Shown here: one piece after another, positions 1 through 7,454 of the stretch
How positions within the stretch are numbered: the stretch's first letter is position 1
Layout: every line of letters begins with the position of its first letter
NCBI GenBank assembly: GCA_037190145.1
Contig: JBBCJU010000004.1
Span: 279,730 to 343,729 of the forward strand
Direction of reading: 5' to 3'
Origin: 55-13 sp037190145
Lineage (GTDB): Bacteria > Armatimonadota > Fimbriimonadia > Fimbriimonadales > Fimbriimonadaceae
Length of the DNA stretch: 64,000 bases
Translations under genes and position numbers: made by a program
Notes under the pieces: model-generated
Seen by the model: only the letters and a program-made list of their open reading frames with translations
The model's database searches: none
What the model was told of the DNA's origin: nothing

Positions 1-1068
1 CGTGGCATACAAATCCGCGGATTCGATCGGCGTGCCATTGGAGCTTTGGTGAGCCAATTGCTGGGCAAAGGACCAATAGAGATGCTTCGTGTTGGATCGA
101 CAGATGACCTGTGGCTTTGTCATTCGTTCGCTCTGAATGGAGACTTCCAGGTGAATATCGAAATGGCTAGGGCCGGGATTTTGTAAGTGGGGGAGGACAG
201 GAGGAACTTGGGGTTGACCTTCTATTCTCCAGGGCTCAAGCGCATCAAGCGTCACCACATAAGGCGAAATTGAGGTTCCAAAGCTCTTTGCGAGGAAGGG
301 ACCAAGAGGCTGATACTCCCAGCGTTGAGCATCTCTTGCCGACCAGTCATTCACAATAACCACGCCAAAGATGTGATCTTCGCACTCCGCAATGGGGATA
401 GCTTCGCCCATTTCGCTGCCCTTACCGGTGAAGAATCCCATCTCAAGTTCGAAATCAAGTTCTTTGGTCGGGCCGAATGTAGGCGCATCGGCATCGGGAG
501 CTTTGGTTTGTCCCTTTGGGCGACGAATAGGTTCTCCGCTGACCACAACACTAGAGGCGCGACCGTTATAGCCAATTGGTAAATGCCGATAATTGGGGAG
601 AAGAGGCGGTTGATCTGGGCGGAACATTCGGCCAACATTGCTTGCGTGGTTGATGCCTGAGTAAAAATCAACAAACGCGTTAATGGTTAGAGGCAACAAT
701 ATTTCCGCTTGGTCCACTGCAATCACGGCTTTCGCCCTGACTTCTAGGTTGTCTCGCAGGTCGCCACAATCTTTACTCAGGAGTCGGAAGAGTTGCTGAC
801 GGATCTGCGTTAAGCCCGCGCGACCCCCAACCTCTAGAACCTCTTGGAAATCACAAGCAAAATGATCGTCCACCCTTTGGAGTAAGCCTGCATGGCAAAG
901 CTCATAAAGATCAATAAGAAAGTCGCCCATCCGCACAGCAATGGAGCCATGTGGGCATCGATCTGAAGCATAGGTGCAGAACGGTAAGTTTTGAATAGGG
1001 AAGTGAGAGTCGGCACTGACTTCTATCCAGCTTTTGGCTTGGGGGTTGTGGGTTTCGTTGAGATTCAT
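1..1068 (-). CDS. fahA: Fumarylacetoacetase, C-terminus cut by window edge
   Basis: Hydrolyses fumarylacetoacetate to fumarate and acetoacetate, the last step of tyrosine/homogentisate degradation, in the cytoplasm. The visible 356 residues have no stop; the family is usually about 415-420 aa, so some 60 residues lie outside. Family landmarks are all present: FVDFYSGINHASNVGRMF (Asp134, Tyr136, His141), LDFELEMGFF (Glu207, Glu209) and NDWSARDAQRWEYQPLGPF (Asp241). With a constant offset of 8 these match the metal and catalytic residues known in mammalian FAH. The ATG overlaps the stop of the upstream gene as ATGA, implying coupled translation with that unnamed protein. Confidence 0.95.
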   Translation of the reverse strand, partial: MNLNETHNPQAKSWIEVSADSHFPIQNLPFCTYASDRCPHGSIAVRMGDFLIDLYELCHAGLLQRVDDHFACDFQEVLEVGGRAGLTQIRQQLFRLLSKDCGDLRDNLEVRAKAVIAVDQAEILLPLTINAFVDFYSGINHASNVGRMFRPDQPPLLPNYRHLPIGYNGRASSVVVSGEPIRRPKGQTKAPDADAPTFGPTKELDFELEMGFFTGKGSEMGEAIPIAECEDHIFGVVIVNDWSARDAQRWEYQPLGPFLAKSFGTSISPYVVTLDALEPWRIEGQPQVPPVLPHLQNPGPSHFDIHLEVSIQSERMTKPQVICRSNTKHLYWSFAQQLAHQSSNGTPIESADLYAT

Positions 1069-1952
1069 AGTAATTCCAGTTCACGTAGGTCTTGAAGGGG
1101 CTCCTCAACGCTGCAGGAGCCAATGCCAAGGAACAGGCAACGGGCGTCGTCGATGTCATCCAGGTCCGCTTCAAAGTTTTGGAAGCGAACTGAGTTGTCG
1201 CTGAAAGCAAAATCTGCGGGGTTCTCTGAATCGAGAATGTCCACGACTTCCTTCGCCGAGAGGTCATGGGCAGAAAGCATTGCCGTAGCAACCAGGACAT
1301 TCAGGAACCCATGCATTTTCGTTCCCACTTCTTCTCGATGGCTACGAATTGGGTGGTGGAGGCCGGCAGTTAGCTTGAAGCTAAGCTCCAACTGGACACA
1401 TTGTTGTAGGAATTCTGCAACGGCTTCACTGGTTGGAAATGCAGATGCTTCTAGGCCACCGATTCGGGCCTTTGCGCCAAGCCAGTCTTGTTCGGCGAGG
1501 ATGCCAAGAGAGTCGGCAACTTCAGGTCCCCAGGGCAGTTCACAGAAAACGTCGATCTGGTTAAAGGCACGAAGGTCGTTGGCATATTCCAAGACTCGGG
1601 AGTGATCTGGAAGACGAATTTCAAACGCTTCAATATCTGCGCGGTCTCCGATTCGCTCGATAAATCGAGACATTTTCTGCGCATCATGAACCAAGCGATC
1701 TCCCCAGTCGCCTTCGCTGGAACCGATAACGGTGATGGAAATGGGTTCCGCCACTTCCATCTCCATCAGGGTTGTTCTCACCTCTTCCAATTGAGCCGAA
1801 GTACAGACGAATCGATCTAGAATCCAAGAGGCTTCTCCAGATCGATATTGGAGATAGTTTTTAAGTGCCGTTTCCATCGGAAGCTTCGCCGGAGGAAACA
1901 GGCCCGCGTAGTCGATGGCTCCGTTTAGGAGACGCTTGAGTGCGTCGATCAT
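1065..1952 (-). CDS. Conserved protein of unnamed family, coupled to fahA
   Basis: About 295 aa if it starts at the ATG at 1952. Longer in-frame starts exist, but they run into the divergent response-regulator gene and add low-quality sequence. I recognise a recurring but unnamed bacterial family: N-terminal DYAGLFPPAKLPM, a central AKARIGG and a C-terminal FKLTAGLHHPIR followed by MHGFLN. The alternating hydrophobic segments and the conserved Lys/His motifs suggest a TIM-barrel-like enzyme, but that is inference. No signal peptide or membrane segment is seen. Its stop overlaps the fahA start (ATGA), so a role near homogentisate/tyrosine catabolism is the best contextual guess. Confidence 0.75.
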   Translation of the reverse strand: MIDALKRLLNGAIDYAGLFPPAKLPMETALKNYLQYRSGEASWILDRFVCTSAQLEEVRTTLMEMEVAEPISITVIGSSEGDWGDRLVHDAQKMSRFIERIGDRADIEAFEIRLPDHSRVLEYANDLRAFNQIDVFCELPWGPEVADSLGILAEQDWLGAKARIGGLEASAFPTSEAVAEFLQQCVQLELSFKLTAGLHHPIRSHREEVGTKMHGFLNVLVATAMLSAHDLSAKEVVDILDSENPADFAFSDNSVRFQNFEADLDDIDDARCLFLGIGSCSVEEPLQDLRELELL

Positions 1953-2057
1953 ATCCGAAGTGTATCCAGTCCTGATCCCATACAGACCAACAGGTAAACT
2001 AATAACTTCATTAGTTTCTAGGGTGTCGACGCTGTGCCCAGCATATAAAGGACCATC

Positions 2058-2633
2058 ATGGCAAAGCTCAGAGTATTGATCGCAGACGACGACCCGATTA
2101 TTCGGCTGGACCTTAAGCAGATGCTCGAAAATCTCGAGTACGAAGTGGTTGCCGAAGCCGGGGATGGACAACAAGCCGTTGCAGCGGCTCGTGATGCAAA
2201 GCCAGACATCTGTATTTTGGATGTAAAAATGCCTGTGATGGATGGAATTGAAGCCGTCTCCATCATTACAGATGAGAACATCGCCCCCACGATTTTGCTT
2301 ACTGCTTATTCAGACAAGGAACTCGTGGATCGAGCTAAGGATGCAGGCGTGTTTGCTTACCTTGTGAAGCCGTTTAAGCCTAGCGACTTACCTCCTGCCA
2401 TTGAAGTTGCACGAAGTCGGTATGAGCAAAACGCGCAGCTGAATAAAGAAGTTAGCAGTCTCGAAGAGAAGCTTGAGACTCGGAAGTTGATTGATCGAGC
2501 CAAGGGCATCTTGATGTCTGAGCATGGTCTGAATGAGGCGGAAGCATATCGCCGCATTCAGCTTCAATCGATGAATCTTCGAAAGACGATGAAAGAGGTT
2601 GCAGAAGCCATCATTCTCGCTAAGAGCATCTAG
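2058..2633 (+). CDS. Response regulator with REC and ANTAR domains
   Basis: A 191-aa antiterminator-type regulator. Residues 1-120 form a receiver domain with the acidic pocket (ADDDP, residues 9-13), phosphoacceptor Asp55 (CILDVKMP), the switch Thr in LLTAY and the conserved Lys in LVKPFKP. A short coiled-coil linker (about 120-145) leads to an ANTAR RNA-binding domain (about 130-185) with the typical IDRAKGILM and a C-terminal MKEVAEAII helix. ANTAR proteins bind paired RNA hairpins and prevent termination. AAGGA lies 7 bases before the ATG. The gene stands alone and diverges from the fahA operon; no cognate kinase is adjacent. Confidence 0.94.
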   Translation: MAKLRVLIADDDPIIRLDLKQMLENLEYEVVAEAGDGQQAVAAARDAKPDICILDVKMPVMDGIEAVSIITDENIAPTILLTAYSDKELVDRAKDAGVFAYLVKPFKPSDLPPAIEVARSRYEQNAQLNKEVSSLEEKLETRKLIDRAKGILMSEHGLNEAEAYRRIQLQSMNLRKTMKEVAEAIILAKSI

Positions 2634-2650
2634 ATCTGTAGATTTTAGAG

Positions 2651-2690
2651 AAAGGGCGCTTTGGTTCGTTAAGAGCCAAAGCGCCTTTTC
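2651..2690 (+). terminator. Intrinsic terminator of the REC-ANTAR gene
   Basis: A long inverted repeat, AAGGGCGCTTTGG against CCAAAGCGCCTTTT, with a short loop and a T-rich 3' side, 20 bases after the stop codon. Confidence 0.88.
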
Positions 2691-2719
2691 TTTGTCCAAA
2701 TGCGATCTATGATGCAATT

Positions 2720-2947
2720 GTGCTGAAATCCATTTCTAATTCCAAACTGTTATTCATCGCTCTCGGCATCACCATTGGTCTTTGTGGAGTAAGAGTCGTG
2801 GCTGGTCCTACCCAGTCGGCGGCGGATCTACGCAATATAGATCGGTCCCTTGAGAAAATTGCGAACTCGTTGGAGAGAATTCAGCGAGACGGATTGAGGA
2901 TTGACCAAGCTTCCGGCAATCGCTTTAAGGTCGAAGTCTCAAAATAG
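2720..2947 (+). CDS. Small single-pass membrane or exported protein
   Basis: 75 aa starting with GTG; the nearby ATG at 2712 is closed by a stop after four codons. Residues 8-28 are hydrophobic (LLFIALGITIGLCGVRVVAG) and could be a signal peptide or membrane anchor. The rest is a short charged helix (DLRNIDRSLEKIANSLERIQRDG) that could form a coiled coil. No family is recognised. It follows the REC-ANTAR terminator and ends one base before the converging VapC-like gene. Confidence 0.6.
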   Translation: MLKSISNSKLLFIALGITIGLCGVRVVAGPTQSAADLRNIDRSLEKIANSLERIQRDGLRIDQASGNRFKVEVSK

Positions 2948-3379
2948 CTAAAGCAGCAGTAGATTCAAATCTCTAAACTGCTTGAAGTCCTTATCAAATG
3001 TGATCAAACGATAATCGCCAGCTTTGGCAACGGATGCTAGGTAGGCATCGGTCCAATGGTTATGGTGGAACTGCGGATTGAGCGTTAACTGTCGGAAGTC
3101 TTCTTCCATTTGGTTTTCGGAAAGGAAGAGGGTTTCCGGCAATGCGATAAGTGCGTCGTAGGATGCCCACATTTCATCTATCGTAAAGGGGGAACCTTTC
3201 ATCGCTTTAGGATGGGTCCCCAGTCTGAAAAGACCGAGCATGGTTACGCGAATAAAGGCGATATGATCTCCTTTTTCGTTTTCCCAGTACTGTTTTGCCC
3301 GAGTGTGATGGCTATGTTCGGAATCAATGAGGCTAAGCCAAACATTGATGTCCGGAAGATCAATGACCATCTGATTCAT
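2948..3379 (-). CDS. PIN-domain toxin, VapC-like
   Basis: 143-aa PIN-domain ribonuclease. The first acidic residue sits in DLPDINVWLSLI, the third in the conserved WTDAYLASVA helix, and a final acidic pair in LITFDKDF, as in TA-type VapC toxins that cleave tRNA or rRNA. Length is normal for the family. It follows the antitoxin gene and overlaps it. Starts at 3379 or the in-frame ATG at 3370 are both possible; 3379 is kept, giving a 20-base overlap. Toxicity is inferred from family and arrangement. Confidence 0.87.
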   Translation of the reverse strand: MNQMVIDLPDINVWLSLIDSEHSHHTRAKQYWENEKGDHIAFIRVTMLGLFRLGTHPKAMKGSPFTIDEMWASYDALIALPETLFLSENQMEEDFRQLTLNPQFHHNHWTDAYLASVAKAGDYRLITFDKDFKQFRDLNLLLL

Positions 3380-3608
3380 CCAGGATCGCTTCGATTTCCT
3401 TGCTCGTTCGGTTTGGAATGCTCGCCCCCTGGGCAGATGCCTTCTTAAAGACTGGCAGAGGAGATTTGTGCGGCTGTGTGTTCGTTCGGTACTTCAGCTG
3501 CTGTTCAATACTCTCCGCTACAAAGTCCTTCAGCTTGATGCCATGGGATGCTGCGTAAGCCTTAGCTTTTCTCATCAGATCATCGGGCAAATCGAACGTT
3601 GTCCGCAT
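3360..3608 (-). CDS. VapB-type antitoxin, ribbon-helix-helix
   Basis: 82 aa. The N-terminus MRTTFDLPDDLMRKAKAYAA followed by KLKDFVAESIEQQL is a typical ribbon-helix-helix DNA-binding fold, and the basic/polar C-terminal tail would wrap the toxin. It is the first gene of the pair and overlaps the PIN gene. Members of this family repress their own promoter, here in the 54-base AT-rich gap before the divergent HIT gene. Confidence 0.85.
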   Translation of the reverse strand: MRTTFDLPDDLMRKAKAYAASHGIKLKDFVAESIEQQLKYRTNTQPHKSPLPVFKKASAQGASIPNRTSKEIEAILDESDGH

Positions 3609-3662
3609 TTAAGCATATTAGCATATTTACGCTTAGGTAGAGTTTCGGGCCATAATCTATTT

Positions 3663-4160
3663 ATGTCCGAAAGACTCTGGGCCCCTTGGCGGATGACTTA
3701 TATTGAACAGCCATCTACCGGTACGGGGGAGATCGATATTTTTGTCTCTCTCCCAGCTCAGAATGAGGATCGGAAGAATCTGATCCTGCAGCGGGGGGAG
3801 ACTGCGTTCGTCATGCTAAACGCATTTCCCTATACCAACGGGCATCTACTGATTGCTCCATATCGACAAACTGCGGAGTTAGATGATCTGAATGATGCTG
3901 AGCTTCTTGAGATCAACCAACTTCTTGCCAAAGGGGTCCGGTGGGTTCGCCAAGCTTATCGGCCGGATGGTTTCAATATCGGGGTTAATATGGGAAGGGC
4001 GGCGGGCGCTGGTATCCCCAATCATATTCACTGGCACATTGTTCCTCGGTGGAATGGCGACACCAATTTTATGACCACCATTGGCGAAGTCCGAGTCCTT
4101 CCTCAGACTTTGGAAGACAGCTATGATCGCCTAAAACAGATTGCCGATGCAGGAGCTTGA
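3663..4160 (+). CDS. HIT-family nucleotide hydrolase/phosphorylase
   Basis: 165 aa from the ATG at 3663; the longer open frame upstream crosses the vapB gene and is not used. The opening SERLWAPWRMTYI is typical of bacterial HIT proteins of the Ap4A-phosphorylase-like group. The histidine triad is seen in NHIHWHIVPRW near residues 115-125, preceded by NIGVNMGRAAGAG. Acts on dinucleotides or nucleotidyl conjugates in the cytoplasm; exact substrate not deducible. The 3' end overlaps the start of the uracil-DNA glycosylase gene, so the two are likely translated together. Confidence 0.93.
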   Translation: MSERLWAPWRMTYIEQPSTGTGEIDIFVSLPAQNEDRKNLILQRGETAFVMLNAFPYTNGHLLIAPYRQTAELDDLNDAELLEINQLLAKGVRWVRQAYRPDGFNIGVNMGRAAGAGIPNHIHWHIVPRWNGDTNFMTTIGEVRVLPQTLEDSYDRLKQIADAGA

Positions 4161-4773
4161 AGAACTAAGGGCAAGGGCTCTCAATTGTCAAGCTTGCTCA
4201 CTAGCCGAACGCCGAACGAACGTTGTTTTTGGCGAGGGCAATCCTCACTCCCCACTAGTGCTGGTTGGAGAAGGTCCAGGTGATCAAGAGGACAAAACGG
4301 GACGACCGTTTGTGGGACGTGCTGGGCAACTGCTAGATAAAGCTTTGCGAGACAATGATCTGGATCGGACGAAGGTTTATATCTGCAATACCGTCAAATG
4401 TCGTGCTGCCGATTGGAGTAGCGGCAGGCCTGCAAACCGTCCGCCAACCGATGAAGAGACCAAAGCTTGCCGACAATGGTTGATCCCCCAATTAGGCCAT
4501 ATTGGACCGAAAGTAATCTTGTGTGTCGGAGCGCCCAGCGCCCGAAATCTCATCAAGAAGGATTTCAAAATAACACGGGAACGCGGGCTTTACTTTCCTT
4601 GCGAGTTTGCCAAAACAGCCATTGCCACCTTACATCCTTCTTACATTCTTCGGCAACAGAATATCCAGAAAGATGACGGCGGATACTCCCTATTGGTCGC
4701 AGATATTGCAAAGGCTTGGGATACGGCATTGAAGCTGGCTGAGAAAGATCAGAGTAAGAGGTCTGAGCGCTAG
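4147..4773 (+). CDS. Family 4 uracil-DNA glycosylase (4Fe-4S)
   Basis: Removes uracil from DNA in base-excision repair. About 208 aa. Cys14 and Cys17 (CQAC) with later cysteines fit the 4Fe-4S site of family 4/5 enzymes. Motif A is GEGPGDQEDKTGRPFVGRAG, then NTVKCRA and NRPPTDEE, and the C-terminal motif is LHPSYILR. The ATG at 4147 lies inside the end of the HIT gene; a TTG two codons earlier is less likely. Coupling to the HIT gene makes a compact DNA/nucleotide maintenance pair. Confidence 0.93.
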   Translation: MQELEELRARALNCQACSLAERRTNVVFGEGNPHSPLVLVGEGPGDQEDKTGRPFVGRAGQLLDKALRDNDLDRTKVYICNTVKCRAADWSSGRPANRPPTDEETKACRQWLIPQLGHIGPKVILCVGAPSARNLIKKDFKITRERGLYFPCEFAKTAIATLHPSYILRQQNIQKDDGGYSLLVADIAKAWDTALKLAEKDQSKRSER

Positions 4774-4845
4774 CGTTAGGACCTCGCGTCATGAAGGCAG
4801 TGGAATACGTACACTATCGCATCGGTCGCTGATTTGTGAACAAAA

Positions 4846-6240
4846 TTGAACTCACCTTTATTTGATCTGTCTTCGACACCTCAGGCAACGGAGCCGGAGG
4901 TCAAACAGCCGCGCAACTACTTTGGCTGGGTTGTATTGGTATTCCTTTTTGTCTTCCTAATCGGGGGAGAGCTTGACCAGTATCTCAAACGCGAAAAAAC
5001 AAATCCGGGTAGTCAATATAGCGAAAGTCTGAATCAGCTTCAATTTGCCGTTCGGCTAAAACGCTCGATGCCCAGTACGGCATCCGGTGGCTTTGACATG
5101 ACGCTTCGCCAAGTTGAAGACCGTCTTCGACCAGATTCCACAAAAGATGAAATTGCGGCGAGGCTCTTTGCCGCGACACTAAGCGAACAGAAGAAAGACG
5201 TTCCTGCCCCGGTTTTGGAAGTGCTCAAAAAGAGTAAAGAGCCGCGCGATCAGGTATTTGCCAAGGCTTTTGGCGAAAAGAAACTCACTCCAGAAGCGGC
5301 CGCAAAGATTGAAAAAGACCTTGCTGGTGGTGGGTTCGTCAGCCGCTGGGCAACGGCTCAGGCTTTTGAAAAAGCCGGAGATGATTCCCGTTGGCAGAAG
5401 TTAGCCCCTCCCGGTTCAGGAATGCTCCGAATGGGTGTTCTTCTTATCGCAGGGTTGGCCTTCCTTACCGGGTTTGTGTTGCTCATTGCATATGGCGTTT
5501 TGAAAGGACTCAAGCAACTTCCTTCTAAAGGATTCCCAACCGGACGAATCACGTTGGCTGATGCAGATCGGCTGGCGATTCGAGCCGCGCAGCTCTTTGC
5601 GATCTTTGTAGCGGTTCAAATGCTTGGCCAATTGTTCGCTCCGCTTGCGACCGCCAATGGAAGGTATCTCGTCATGGTGCTGACGTACCTGATCCTCATT
5701 TTCTGCTTTCTCAGCATTTTCAGCCTGCCCGTGGGAGGTAGGACTTTCACGTTGGCGAACATCGGGATTTCCAAGGACAATCTCGGGCGGAACATTGCCT
5801 GGGGTTTTAGTACGGCAATGGCGAACCTTCCTTTGGTGCTGATCATGGCCCTTCTAGGGAACTGGATTTTTTCTGGCCTGCCGAAGCCAGAGCACCCCAT
5901 TACCAATCAGCTTTCGGATGGGATTGGTCTCATCGGCACGTTGGTGATGCTCTTTGCTGCGTCGGTCGGAGCGCCAATCTTGGAAGAGATCATGTTCCGA
6001 GGAACTCTGATGCCAGCTCTGGCTAGGATCCTCAATCGTCCGGTGATTGCGATCTTGATTCAGGGTTTGTTGTTTGCGGCAATCCACCCAACGGGAATTC
6101 CAGCTTGGCTACCTTTGGCTACGATTGGAGCAATGAGCGGCTTTTTAGTCCGTCAAACTGGCTCGCTGGTGCCCTCCATGGTGATGCACGCCGTCCACAA
6201 TTTCGGAACCCTCATCGTCGCCAAAGCCATGATGGGGTAG
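4846..6240 (+). CDS. CPBP-family intramembrane metalloprotease
   Basis: 464 aa starting with TTG; no ATG or GTG in frame lies closer. One membrane helix at residues 26-41, a soluble helical region to about 185, then a cluster of membrane helices. The C-terminal third has the CPBP (Rce1/Abi) motifs: EEIMFRG with the catalytic Glu pair, FAAIHP with a metal His, and SMVMHAVHNF. These proteases process prenylated or bacteriocin-type peptides or act in stress response; the substrate here is unknown. The long N-terminal extension is unusual for the family. Confidence 0.88.
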   Translation: MNSPLFDLSSTPQATEPEVKQPRNYFGWVVLVFLFVFLIGGELDQYLKREKTNPGSQYSESLNQLQFAVRLKRSMPSTASGGFDMTLRQVEDRLRPDSTKDEIAARLFAATLSEQKKDVPAPVLEVLKKSKEPRDQVFAKAFGEKKLTPEAAAKIEKDLAGGGFVSRWATAQAFEKAGDDSRWQKLAPPGSGMLRMGVLLIAGLAFLTGFVLLIAYGVLKGLKQLPSKGFPTGRITLADADRLAIRAAQLFAIFVAVQMLGQLFAPLATANGRYLVMVLTYLILIFCFLSIFSLPVGGRTFTLANIGISKDNLGRNIAWGFSTAMANLPLVLIMALLGNWIFSGLPKPEHPITNQLSDGIGLIGTLVMLFAASVGAPILEEIMFRGTLMPALARILNRPVIAILIQGLLFAAIHPTGIPAWLPLATIGAMSGFLVRQTGSLVPSMVMHAVHNFGTLIVAKAMMG

Positions 6241-6306
6241 CCCCTGGATGGCTCGTGCCAGGGCTCAATCCGAAAAAATGTAGGCCCTGGATGCTTGTGC
6301 CAGGGC
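6241..6306. repeat. Two tandem CCCTGG-CCAGGG hairpin units
   Basis: Two similar palindromic units, CCCTGG(ATGGCTCGTG)CCAGGG at 6242-6263 and GCCCTGG(ATGCTTGTG)CCAGGGC at 6284-6306. Stems and loops are alike between the units. They lie between the converging CPBP and lipA genes and may terminate both transcripts or be a REP-like element. Confidence 0.75.
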
Positions 6307-6317
6307 GCATAAGCTGT

Positions 6318-7280
6318 TTAATTCTTAACGGATAGCTTATTGCCCAGGCTGGCAAACTTGTTCAAGCGGTCTGCCATTTGGACTTGATCGGGGTTCTCGG
6401 CCTCAAATCGAGCCAACCGCTCCGCCATGACCTTCTTGCTAAACTCAATCGCGTTATAAGAACTGCGGATGAACGGACCGCTGGCCACGAAAGCAAAGCC
6501 CAACTCTTCGCCAATCTGCTCATACTCCTTGAACTGATCAGGATGGATGTACTCCGAAACGGGAAGGTGGCGCATCGTCGGGCGTAGATATTGGCCAATC
6601 GTGACCGCATCGACTCCGATCGCGCGAAGATCCTTGAGAACCTTGATGACTTCATCTTTGGTCTCGCCCAAACCAAGCATGATGCCGGACTTCGTGTAGA
6701 TCGTCGGATCAATCTCCTTCACCGTCTCCAATACTCGCATGGTTCGAGCATATTTGGCTTGTGGACGGACGATGGTGTGGAGTCGCTCAATCGTCTCGAT
6801 ATTGTGGTTGTAAATCTCGGGATGAGCCTTGCAGACGATCTCAATGAGGTCGCGCTTGGCCTTAAAATCGGGCGTCAGAACCTCAACGATGGTGTTGGGA
6901 TTCGCCCGATGGAGGGCTTCAATAGTCAGCGCAAACTGAGTCGCGCCTTCATCCTTTAGGTCGTCTCGGGCAACGCTGGTGACAACAACATGCTTTAGCC
7001 CCAAGTCACTGGCGACCTTAGCTACGTCCGCGGGCTCGTGCGGATTCAGAGCCAATCCCTTTCCAACCTTGATCGCGCAGAAGCCACAGCTACGGGTGCA
7101 GGTGTCCCCTAAGATCATGAAAGTCGCGGTCTTCTTGCTCCAGCATTCGGGCAGATTTGGACAACGCGCACTCTCGCAAACTGTGTGCAGACTCTTCGAC
7201 CGCATCATCTGTTCGACTTCCTTAATCGTGTCCGGGCGAGGAAGCCGGATGGTGAGCCATTCAGGAAGCCGTTGGGTCAT
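6318..7280 (-). CDS. lipA: Lipoyl synthase
   Basis: Radical-SAM enzyme that inserts two sulfurs into protein-bound octanoyl groups to form lipoyl cofactor. 320 aa, normal length. The auxiliary cluster motif CESARCPNLPEC (about residues 35-46) and the radical-SAM motif CTRSCGFC (about 61-68) are intact, as is the C-terminal RSSYNA motif with the conserved serine. lipB is not adjacent. The ATG at 7280 gives the usual short N-terminus before RLPEWL. Confidence 0.97.
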   Translation of the reverse strand: MTQRLPEWLTIRLPRPDTIKEVEQMMRSKSLHTVCESARCPNLPECWSKKTATFMILGDTCTRSCGFCAIKVGKGLALNPHEPADVAKVASDLGLKHVVVTSVARDDLKDEGATQFALTIEALHRANPNTIVEVLTPDFKAKRDLIEIVCKAHPEIYNHNIETIERLHTIVRPQAKYARTMRVLETVKEIDPTIYTKSGIMLGLGETKDEVIKVLKDLRAIGVDAVTIGQYLRPTMRHLPVSEYIHPDQFKEYEQIGEELGFAFVASGPFIRSSYNAIEFSKKVMAERLARFEAENPDQVQMADRLNKFASLGNKLSVKN

Positions 7281-7414
7281 TCTTTGATTATGGCAGGATG
7301 GATTCTTGCTGCCTCGTACGTTGGGAAGAAAGGGTTACAGCAGGAAGGTTTTGAACCTAATGAGAATGGAAATCCCAGTAAAAGTCTATCTGCGACTTAG
7401 CGACTGACCCTCGC

Positions 7415-7434
7415 CAGGAGAACGGAGACTCCTG
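7415..7434 (-). terminator. Weak hairpin after pckA
   Basis: CAGGAG and CTCCTG form a 6-bp stem 21 bases after the pckA stop. There is no T-run, so this is only a weak terminator candidate. The rest of the 174-base gap to lipA shows nothing convincing. Confidence 0.35.
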
Positions 7435-7454
7435 ACAAGGGGTAGTCCAGAAAA

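Noticed and set aside
1123..1605. 160-aa plus-strand ORF opposite the fahA-linked gene
   Set aside because: Ser/Arg-rich shadow of the conserved minus-strand gene.
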